This document shows positions 16,284 to 23,763 of a stretch of 64,000 nucleotides of DNA, piece by piece. The notes under the pieces are model-generated. The model worked only from the letters and a program-made list of their open reading frames with translations. It did not search any database and was not told where the DNA came from. The stretch is from Alphaproteobacteria bacterium (GTDB lineage: Bacteria; Pseudomonadota; Alphaproteobacteria; Micropepsales; Micropepsaceae): positions 1-64,000 of the forward strand of contig JAGWJY010000011.1 of assembly GCA_028865545.1 (NCBI GenBank), given 5' to 3'. The translations under genes were made by a program, and so were the position numbers. The first letter of the stretch is position 1. Every line of letters begins with the position of its first letter.

Positions 16284-17849
16284 ATGCAGACGGAGAAAAT
16301 CGTGAATTTCATCAAGCGGAACAGTCGTGCAGTAGCCGTAGGGACGGCCGCTGCCGTCATTCTTGTCAGCTTCGGCGCGTTTGCCCTGCTGCCTCACAGT
16401 TCGCCGCAGCAGGCCCAAACCGAACAGGTGCGTTACGCCTCCGCGGACCCGGTCGGCGATAAGACGCCCGCGCCGCGCATGCTCGAAAACGGTTCGCCGT
16501 TCAGTTTCGCGGATCTCGTGGAACGTGTCAGCCCTGCCGTGGTCAGCGTCACGGCGGACGAAACCCAGACCGTCAGCCAGCAGATGGATATGCCGGACAA
16601 TCTGCCGGATCCGTTCAAACAGTTCTTCAAGCAGTTCAACCAGGGGCAGCCGCAGGTGCAAAAGGCGGTGTCGATGGGCTCCGGCTTCATCATCGACAAG
16701 TCGGGCCTGATCGTGACCAACAACCACGTCATCGCCAATGCGAAGAAGATCAAGGTGAAGCTGCCCGACGGGCGGAGCTTTGACGCCAAGCTGGTCGGCA
16801 CCGATCCCGCCACGGACGTCGCCTTGCTCAAGATCAAATCGGACAAGCCTTTGCCGACGGTCGAATTCGGCAATGACCGCCAGTTGCGTGTCGGCGACTG
16901 GGTGATCGCGGTCGGCAATCCGTTCGGATTGTCCAACACCGTGACCGCAGGCATCGTTTCGTCGATTGGCCGCGATCTAGGCGGCAACGCGCAGCCTTAT
17001 ACCGATTTCATCCAGATCGACGCGCCGATCAACCGTGGCAACTCGGGCGGACCGACGTTCGATTTGAGCGGGCAGGTCGTCGGCATGAACTCGATGATCT
17101 ATTCGCCGTCGGGCGGCAGCGTCGGCATCGGCTTTGCCATCCCGGCCTCCACGATCCGTCAGGTTGTGGCGCAGCTTCAGGCGCACGGCCGCGTGACGCG
17201 CGGTTGGCTCGGCGTACAGATCCAGAGCGTTACGCCGGACATGGCTGCCTCGCTCGGAATGTCCCAGCCCAAGGGCGCCATTGTCGCCAGCATCGTGCCT
17301 GGCAGCCCGGCGGCCAAGGCAGGCTTCGAGCAGGGCGATGTGGTCACGGCGATCAACGGCAAGCAGGTAGAGGATTCGCAAGACCTGACGCGCCGCGTCG
17401 CGGAACTCACGGCCGGCAAGAAGGCAGGTTTCTCGGTCCTTCGCGACGGCGGGAGCAAGACGCTTGATGTCACCATCGGCCAGCGCAAAGAGGATCAAGT
17501 CGCGTCCAACGACGACGGCGGCACGCCTGCGGGTACGCCTGCTGCGACCGGCCAGGCGATGGGGCTCGGCTTGACGGCGGTGACGCCGGACGTCAAGCGC
17601 ACCTACAACCTCGATGACAGCGTCCAGGGTGTGCTCGTTACCAAGGTGGATCCCGATAGCGATGCGGCTGACAAAGGCCTTCAACCCGGCGACGTCCTGC
17701 TCAAAGTCGGCAATAAGTCCGTGCGTACCCCGCAGGAAGTCGAGAAGAGCGTCGCTGAGGCGCATTCTGCCGGACGCAAGACCGTGCTCTTATTGGTCTC
17801 CAGTGACGGCACATCTCATTTCGTGGCCGTAGACATAGGTAAGACCTGA
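16284..17849 (+). CDS. degP: Do-family periplasmic serine protease (DegP/HtrA)
   Basis: The 521-residue protein has an N-terminal membrane/signal segment (about 17-36), a trypsin-like domain with catalytic His148 (TNNHVI), Asp178 (ATDVALLKI) and Ser254 (RGNSGGPTF), then two PDZ domains (about 290-390 and 415-510). It degrades and refolds misfolded envelope proteins. GGAGAAGCAG precedes ATG 16284. A 227-base intergenic region upstream of it may hold its promoter. It is followed by the feuP-like regulator, 129 bases away, as in the classic degP-feuP-feuQ-glnE order. Confidence 0.95.
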   Translation: MQTEKIVNFIKRNSRAVAVGTAAAVILVSFGAFALLPHSSPQQAQTEQVRYASADPVGDKTPAPRMLENGSPFSFADLVERVSPAVVSVTADETQTVSQQMDMPDNLPDPFKQFFKQFNQGQPQVQKAVSMGSGFIIDKSGLIVTNNHVIANAKKIKVKLPDGRSFDAKLVGTDPATDVALLKIKSDKPLPTVEFGNDRQLRVGDWVIAVGNPFGLSNTVTAGIVSSIGRDLGGNAQPYTDFIQIDAPINRGNSGGPTFDLSGQVVGMNSMIYSPSGGSVGIGFAIPASTIRQVVAQLQAHGRVTRGWLGVQIQSVTPDMAASLGMSQPKGAIVASIVPGSPAAKAGFEQGDVVTAINGKQVEDSQDLTRRVAELTAGKKAGFSVLRDGGSKTLDVTIGQRKEDQVASNDDGGTPAGTPAATGQAMGLGLTAVTPDVKRTYNLDDSVQGVLVTKVDPDSDAADKGLQPGDVLLKVGNKSVRTPQEVEKSVAEAHSAGRKTVLLLVSSDGTSHFVAVDIGKT

Positions 17850-17978
17850 GTTTTCGCGTACCGGATGTCGTCTTCGCGAGAGCGGGACGGTATCCGGCCC
17901 CGTGCTGGCGGCGGCGGCCCCCATCCCCCCGTTGCCGCCGCCGGCGCGGGCCCATTCACCGACAACTTGGAGGCGGCC

Positions 17979-18653
17979 ATGCGCATTCTCGTCGTGGAAG
18001 ACGATCTGGAAGCGCAACGTTATCTGGTCAACGGCCTCAAAGAGGCAGGCCACGTCGTTGACGATGCTGCTGACGGGGATACGGGCTTGGCTCTCGCCTT
18101 GTCGCGACCCTACGACGTTGCAATCATCGACCGCATGTTGCCCAAGATGGACGGCCTCAACGTCGTGGCCGAGATGCGTGAGCACGGCAACAACATGCCG
18201 ATCCTCTTTCTCAGCGCGTTGTCCGAGGTCGACGACCGGGTCAAAGGTCTGAAGGCTGGCGGCGACGATTATCTCACCAAGCCCTATGCCTTCGTCGAAT
18301 TGCTGGCCCGCATCGATGCGCTGATGCGCCGGCGGTCTCCTTCGGCGGTAAAGACCAAGCTTTCGGTTGGCGATCTGGAGCTTGACCTTCTGACGCGCAC
18401 GGCGACGCGTGCCGGGCAGGCGATTGATCTGCAGCCGCGCGAATTTCGTCTGCTGGAATACCTGATGCGCCATGCCGGACAGGTCGTCACCCGTACGATG
18501 TTGCTCGAGAGCGTGTGGGAATATCATTTCGATCCGCAAACCAACGTGATCGATGTGCATATTTCGCGATTGCGGGCGAAGATTGACAAGGGCTTCGACG
18601 TGCTGCTGCTGCAAACCATCCGCGGCGCGGGCTACATGATCCGTGCGCGGTAG
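17979..18653 (+). CDS. feuP: OmpR-family response regulator, FeuP type
   Basis: The 224-residue protein has receiver residues Glu7, Asp8, Asp9, phospho-acceptor Asp51 (IIDRMLPKMDG) and Lys101 (LTKPYAF), plus a winged-helix domain with LQPREFRLLEYLMRHAGQVV and QTIRGAGYMIRAR. The LSALSEVDDRVKGLKAGGDD segment closely resembles rhizobial FeuP. It sits between degP and a histidine kinase gene and before glnE, the conserved place of feuP. ATG 17979 follows TTGGAGGCGGCC; longer upstream starts are rejected because that part is Pro/Gly-rich. In Rhizobium and Sinorhizobium FeuPQ controls cyclic-glucan export and related traits; the targets here are unknown. Confidence 0.9.
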   Translation: MRILVVEDDLEAQRYLVNGLKEAGHVVDDAADGDTGLALALSRPYDVAIIDRMLPKMDGLNVVAEMREHGNNMPILFLSALSEVDDRVKGLKAGGDDYLTKPYAFVELLARIDALMRRRSPSAVKTKLSVGDLELDLLTRTATRAGQAIDLQPREFRLLEYLMRHAGQVVTRTMLLESVWEYHFDPQTNVIDVHISRLRAKIDKGFDVLLLQTIRGAGYMIRAR

Positions 18654-20079
18654 TGTTTTCCGCCACTGGTCGCCAGGCCTTCTGCGTACGCAGGCGTTCC
18701 GCATCGTTCTTATTTACGTCTTCGTCTTTGCCGTATCCGCCACGGTGTTGGTTGGCTTCACCTATTGGAACACCGAACGCTCCCTCGACGCGCAGACGGA
18801 CCAAATCATCGAAGCGGAAGTCACCGGCCTGAGGGAGCAGTATCAGCGATTGGGCCTCATTGCCTTGAGCGATGCCATCAACGGGCGTGTCGCACAGCAT
18901 GGCAGCGGGCTCTATCTGTTGGTGAGTCCGACCGGCAGTGTTCTCGCCGGCAACCTCACGGAATTGCCATCGTCGGCAAAGGTGACCGGTCGGTTCGTCG
19001 AGTTCGACTATCAGCGAAACCAGCAAGGACAGGACGTGACCCGCACCGCCCGCGGGCAAGCGTTCTTTCTGGCAGGCGGTTTCGTGCTGCTCGTTGCGCG
19101 CGATGTCAGCGAGCGTCATCTGACCAGGCAGCTTTTCACTACGACCCTGCCGTGGAGCGTGGGGTTGATGCTTCTCTTCGGCCTCGTGGGCGGAGCGTTG
19201 CTTAGCCGCAACATGCTGACGCGCCTGGACGCGATCAACCGGACCAGCGCGGACATCATCGCCGGCGACTTCTCGCGACGGGTACCGGTCACCAACGCGC
19301 ATGATGAATTCGACGCGCTGGCCGAGAATCTCAACCGCATGCTGGAACGCATCGAACGGTTGATGAAGGGTATGCGCAATGTGGCGGATTCCGTCGCGCA
19401 CGATTTGCGCACGCCGCTCAATCGGTTGCGCAACCGCCTGGAGGAGGCGCAACGGCGGCTTGGACCGCAGGATCCTTACATGGGCGACCTGGAAGCGGCG
19501 ATTGCCGAAACCGACCGTTTGATCGCAACGTTCAATGACCTGTTGCTGATTGCGGAAGCAGACGCCGGCTCGGCACGCGGCAGTAAGGCACGCATCGAGC
19601 TCACGACCGTGGTCGAAGATGTGACGGAACTTTACGCGCCGCTGGCCGAAGAGAAGAATATCTCCCTTGCCGCTGAACCCGCGGGCGTCGTGACGATCGA
19701 AGGCAACCGCAGCCTCATCAGCCAGGCTCTGGCCAATCTTGTCGACAACGCCATCAAATACACGCCAGCAGGAGGGCAAGTGGGAATCGTCGTCGCTGAA
19801 ACGCCGTTGGGGGTCGATTTGACCGTCGCCGACACCGGTCCGGGGATTCCCGAGGAGGAACGTGAACGTGTTCTCGAACGTTTCGTACGCCTCGAATCGA
19901 GCCGCAACTCACCCGGTACGGGCCTCGGCCTCAGCTTGGTGGCTGCCGTCGCCCGCATGCACGACGCACGCCTTTCCCTTGGCGACAACAAGCCGGGCCT
20001 CAAGGCGACAATCTCTTTCCCGCGCCTACCACAGCGCAAGAATCGATCCGAGTTGCGCGAACCGCCCGCGCGCCCCTAG
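18643..20079 (+). CDS. feuQ: Sensor histidine kinase, FeuQ type
   Basis: The 478-residue protein begins at GTG 18643, overlapping the regulator by 11 bases. TM1 is about 20-42 and TM2 about 168-188, with a periplasmic loop of 120 residues between. A HAMP segment follows, then DSVAHDLRTPLN with phospho-acceptor His253. The ATPase domain has ALANLVDNAIKYTP (N box), DTGPG (G1) and GTGLGLSLVAAV (G2). It should phosphorylate the regulator at 17979. Position and partner support the FeuQ name; the signal is not visible in the sequence. Confidence 0.9.
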   Translation: MRGSVFRHWSPGLLRTQAFRIVLIYVFVFAVSATVLVGFTYWNTERSLDAQTDQIIEAEVTGLREQYQRLGLIALSDAINGRVAQHGSGLYLLVSPTGSVLAGNLTELPSSAKVTGRFVEFDYQRNQQGQDVTRTARGQAFFLAGGFVLLVARDVSERHLTRQLFTTTLPWSVGLMLLFGLVGGALLSRNMLTRLDAINRTSADIIAGDFSRRVPVTNAHDEFDALAENLNRMLERIERLMKGMRNVADSVAHDLRTPLNRLRNRLEEAQRRLGPQDPYMGDLEAAIAETDRLIATFNDLLLIAEADAGSARGSKARIELTTVVEDVTELYAPLAEEKNISLAAEPAGVVTIEGNRSLISQALANLVDNAIKYTPAGGQVGIVVAETPLGVDLTVADTGPGIPEEERERVLERFVRLESSRNSPGTGLGLSLVAAVARMHDARLSLGDNKPGLKATISFPRLPQRKNRSELREPPARP

Positions 20080-20143
20080 CGTCTTTCCCACGTGCCAAAA
20101 CGCCCGTTCCGTTGGATTGGGCCTTTCGCGCTAATGTATATCC

Positions 20144-23038
20144 ATGACCGCCTTCGAGTTTTCCGCCGCCACCCTGCCGAAGCCGTTCGATCGCGCCCGC
20201 GTCGAGCGGACCTTCGAGCGTCTTGCGGTCGAGGGGTACCGCCCGGAAGGTCAAGCGCGTGCTCTGCTGGAAGCGGTGTTTGGCAACAGCGCTTTTCTCT
20301 GCCGCTTGGCGTTGCGCGAGCGCGAGACCCTTGAACGCCTATTTGCAGTCGGTCCGCGCCTGGTGCTTGACGAAGCAGGGGACGCGGCGCTGGCCGCCGC
20401 TGGCATACGCAAGGAGAGCGAGATCATGGCCGCCTTGCGCCAAGCCAAGCGCCGCGCCGCGCTGGCCATCGCGCTCGCTGATATTGCCGGTGCCTGGACG
20501 CTGGAAGAGGTCACGGCTGCGCTCACCGGATTTGCCGACGCCTGCGTGAAAAGTGCGCTGCGGTTTGCGCTGAAGGAAGCCGCGCAGAATGCGGAGTTGT
20601 GGCACAAGGACGGCGCGACGCTCGAGGCGTCGACGGGACTGGTCGTCCTGGCGATGGGCAAGCACGGCGCCTTCGAGCTGAATTACTCGAGCGACATTGA
20701 CATCGTTATTTTCTACGAGGCGGAGACGTTTCCCTTCCGCAAGCGTGGTGATGCGCGCGGCGCCGCCGTCGACATCGTGAAGAAGCTGGTCAAGCTGATC
20801 GCCGAAGTCACGGCCGACGGCTATGTCTTCCGTGTCGATCTGCGGTTGCGTCCCGACGCCGGAGCGACCCAGATCGCCATCTCGACGGAAGCGGCCGAAG
20901 CCTATTACGAGGAGATGGGGCAGAACTGGGAACGTGCCGCGTTGATCAAGGCGCGCGCTTGTGCCGGCGATCCCGCTGCCGGGGCGCGATTCCTGGCTGC
21001 CATCGCGCCTTTTATCTGGCGGCGCAATCTCGACTTTGCCGCCATTGAGGACATCCATTCCATCAAGCGGCAGATTCACGCCCATGCCGGTCATGGTGCA
21101 ATCGCAGCGGCCGGGCACAACGTCAAGCTCGGACGCGGCGGTATCCGCGAAATTGAGTTCTTCGTGCAGACCCAGCAGCTGATTTTAGGCGGACGCGACC
21201 CTTCGCTGCGCATACCGGCAACGATTGCCGCGCTCGAAGCACTGCGTGCCCGCGGTCATGTCGGCACAGAGGCTGCGCGCGCGCTGGCGCAGTCTTACCG
21301 CTTTCTGCGGACCCTCGAGCACCGTCTGCAGATGATGGAGGACGAGCAGACCCATACGGTCCCCAAGACACAGCAGGGCGTGGCGCACACGGCATGCTTC
21401 ATGGGGTTTGCCGATGGCGCCGCCTTCGCTCTGGCACTGCTCGACGAACTCGAAACGGTGCAAGGCTATTACGCACGTCTGTTCGAGCGCGAGGCGCCGC
21501 TGGCCGCCGAAGGCGGCAGCCTCGTCTTCGCCGGCGTCGAAGACGATCCGGAAACGCTGGAAACGCTGACGCGCATGGGGTTCCGCGATCCTGCACACGT
21601 CTCGGGCGCGATCCGCGGTTGGCATCATGGCCGCATTCGCGCCACGCGCAGCGCCCGTGCGCGCGAGTTGCTGACCAAGCTTGTGCCCTCCTTGCTGTCG
21701 GCGTTGGCGGCGACCGCCGCTCCCGACGCCGCCTTTACGCAATTCGACCGCTTCCTCAGCAATCTGCCCGCAGGTGTGCAGCTTTTCTCGCTGCTGCTTG
21801 CCCGTTCCGAACTGTTGCGTCTGATCGCGGAGGTCATGGGGTCCGCACCGCGACTGGCGGATCATCTCGGCCGTTCGCCAGCCACCTTGGATGTGCTGCT
21901 GGATCCCGACTTCCTGGGCGTGTTGCCGGGGCGGGCCGCGCTCGATCGCGTATTGCAGGATCAATTGGCGCGCGCGAGCGGATATGAACGCAAACTCGAT
22001 GTCGTCCGGCGCTTTGCCAAGGAGCAGGGTTTTCGCGTCGGCGTTCAGGTGATCGAAAGTGTTGCCAAGGCCGATGCGGCAGGGCCTGCCTTCGCGGATA
22101 TCGCCGAAAGTGTCGTCGGTAATCTTCTGCCTTGCGTTGCCGACGAACTCGCGGAGAGCGCTGGCTGGGTGCACGGCGGCGCCTTCGCGGTCATCGCCAT
22201 GGGTAAGCTCGGCGGGCGCGAAATGACGGCCGCGAGCGATCTCGATCTCGTCTTCGTCTACGACGCGCCGGTGGATGTCGAGCAGTCCGACGGCAGCAGA
22301 CCGATGCCGACCAGCCTTTATTACGCGCGGCTGGCGCAGCGGTTCATCGCGGCACTGACCGTGGCGACGGCGGAAGGCGGTCTATACGAAGTCGACATGC
22401 GGCTGCGGCCGACGGGCAACAAAGGGCCTGTCGCGGTGAGCCTGGAATCTTTCGCCCGCTATCACCAGGTGGAGTCTTGGACCTGGGAGCGCATGGCGCT
22501 GACGCGGGCTCGCGTGATTGCCAGCCCGCCCAATTTGATCCCGCAACTGGATGCCGTCGTCGCCGACACGCTGCGCCGGCGGGTGGATTGGGCGAAGTTG
22601 TTCTCCGATGCGCGCGAGATGCGCGAGAAGGTGGCTTCGCAATATCCGGGGAAGAATTCCTGGGATCTGAAATATGCGCCAGGTGGGCTGATGGACATTG
22701 AATTCATCGCCCAAACTCTCGAGTTGCGCCACGCTCACGACAATCCTTCGGTACTCTCGACCAATACGGTCGATGCTCTGAAGCGGCTGTCCAAGGCGGG
22801 CATCCTTGGTGGAAGCGACGCCGACACGTTGATCGCCGCCGCCAATCTCCAACACGCCCTGACCCAGGCGTTGCGCATTGCGCTTGACGGACCGCTCGAT
22901 GCCGACGCGGCCACCCCGGGACTGAAGGCCTTGCTGGTGCGGGCGGGAGAGGTGCGGCAGTTCTCCGACCTGCAAAAGCTGCTCGCCGATCTGCAGGCGC
23001 GGGCGCGCCAGATCTTCGATCGGGTGCTGATTGGATAG
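20144..23038 (+). CDS. glnE: Bifunctional glutamine synthetase adenylyltransferase/deadenylase GlnE
   Basis: The 964-residue protein has the two nucleotidyltransferase domains of GlnE: the deadenylase half with MGKHGAFELNYSSDID at about 169, and the adenylyltransferase half with AMGKLGGREMTAASDLD at about 685. The helical linker and C-terminal helical domain are present (ARQIFDRVL at the end). It switches glutamine synthetase activity by adding or removing AMP on a tyrosine under PII control. It ends the degP-feuP-feuQ-glnE block. A 64-base gap separates it from feuQ. Confidence 0.97.
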   Translation: MTAFEFSAATLPKPFDRARVERTFERLAVEGYRPEGQARALLEAVFGNSAFLCRLALRERETLERLFAVGPRLVLDEAGDAALAAAGIRKESEIMAALRQAKRRAALAIALADIAGAWTLEEVTAALTGFADACVKSALRFALKEAAQNAELWHKDGATLEASTGLVVLAMGKHGAFELNYSSDIDIVIFYEAETFPFRKRGDARGAAVDIVKKLVKLIAEVTADGYVFRVDLRLRPDAGATQIAISTEAAEAYYEEMGQNWERAALIKARACAGDPAAGARFLAAIAPFIWRRNLDFAAIEDIHSIKRQIHAHAGHGAIAAAGHNVKLGRGGIREIEFFVQTQQLILGGRDPSLRIPATIAALEALRARGHVGTEAARALAQSYRFLRTLEHRLQMMEDEQTHTVPKTQQGVAHTACFMGFADGAAFALALLDELETVQGYYARLFEREAPLAAEGGSLVFAGVEDDPETLETLTRMGFRDPAHVSGAIRGWHHGRIRATRSARARELLTKLVPSLLSALAATAAPDAAFTQFDRFLSNLPAGVQLFSLLLARSELLRLIAEVMGSAPRLADHLGRSPATLDVLLDPDFLGVLPGRAALDRVLQDQLARASGYERKLDVVRRFAKEQGFRVGVQVIESVAKADAAGPAFADIAESVVGNLLPCVADELAESAGWVHGGAFAVIAMGKLGGREMTAASDLDLVFVYDAPVDVEQSDGSRPMPTSLYYARLAQRFIAALTVATAEGGLYEVDMRLRPTGNKGPVAVSLESFARYHQVESWTWERMALTRARVIASPPNLIPQLDAVVADTLRRRVDWAKLFSDAREMREKVASQYPGKNSWDLKYAPGGLMDIEFIAQTLELRHAHDNPSVLSTNTVDALKRLSKAGILGGSDADTLIAAANLQHALTQALRIALDGPLDADAATPGLKALLVRAGEVRQFSDLQKLLADLQARARQIFDRVLIG

Positions 23039-23111
23039 GCGAAAAGCGCCAACCGCCCATACCTTGACCGAAGGGCCGCGGCCCAAAGTTGACCACGTCG
23101 CCCAAAGCCGC

Positions 23112-23140
23112 TTGAATCTCGGTCTGGGGTGGGCGATAAC
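23112..23140 (+). promoter_or_regulatory. Sigma-70-type promoter for tRNA-Gly
   Basis: TTGAAT (23112-23117) and GATAAC (23135-23140) are separated by exactly 17 bases and lie 18 bases before the first base of the tRNA at 23159. This is a good match to a -35/-10 pair for the stable-RNA gene. It sits in the 120 bases between glnE and the tRNA. Confidence 0.55.
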
Positions 23141-23158
23141 CCGCCCCCAACTTGGAAC

Positions 23159-23233
23159 GCGGGCGTAGCTCAGGGGTAGAGCATAACCTTGCCAAGGTTA
23201 GGGTCGGGCGTTCGATTCGCCTCGCCCGCTCCA
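23159..23233 (+). tRNA. tRNA-Gly (anticodon GCC)
   Basis: A 75-base cloverleaf with CCA encoded: acceptor arm GCGGGCG (23159-23165) pairs with CGCCCGC (23223-23229), discriminator T, then CCA 23231-23233. The D arm contains AGCTCAGGGGTAGAGC. The anticodon stem TAACC/GGTTA encloses the loop TTGCCAA with anticodon GCC, and the T arm has GTTCGATTC. It decodes GGC/GGU glycine codons. It stands between glnE and the long spacer before the GH3 gene. No integrase lies near it. Confidence 0.95.
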
Positions 23234-23763
23234 AATTGTGTATATGTTTCAGGTAGTTAGGCGATGTCCAAAAAATCGGACGTCGCCTTTTGCCTTTCTA
23301 GGTCTCAGATAGGTCACCGGCGCATGGTGCTGCGCATCGCCCCAGGAAAGGCAGTGTGCCTCGCGCGGCATACGCTCAACGGAAGACGGCATCGCAAGAT
23401 AACTAAGACAAACGAAATTCGTTCCATAACGGTATCGTCACATTTGATATCCGATGTCCAATAGGCATGGCGATCTAAGGAGAAATCGGTTTTCATCGGA
23501 GTGCACCTCGGCGACAGTCATCGCCGTTGTCCGAGACTTAAAGATCGTCGATGGATGGTACTCGATGAGTCTGCGGACGTAATCCAATGTACATTTGGAC
23601 ACTTGTAATATGGATGCGCAGGGTTCCGGTCAGCTGGTCATGCGATTTATCCGAGGTCGGTCCCACAAGATCGACGCTGGCGGCGCTTACGTCTAGCGTT
23701 GGCGAATGATCTCGTGATCCAGAAGACGAATAATCCAATCTAGGGTCGGACAGGGAGAGAACA
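23234..23763. other. 530-base spacer between tRNA-Gly and the GH3 gene
   Basis: No convincing coding sequence is seen; the short open frames on both strands have no recognisable protein. The stretch is less GC-rich than its neighbours, with stretches such as TTCCATAACGG, and probably carries the GH3 control region. The last bases hold the GGGAGAGAAC ribosome site of the GH3 gene. No clear operator or terminator could be identified. Confidence 0.5.

Noticed and set aside
23264-23464. Short open frame of 66 codons after tRNA-Gly
   Set aside because: No ribosome site, no domain, and a composition unlike the neighbouring genes; treated as part of the spacer.
23159-23763. Possible genomic-island insertion next to tRNA-Gly
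   Set aside because: There is no integrase or direct repeat of the tRNA end in the following bases; the next gene is a GH3 enzyme.
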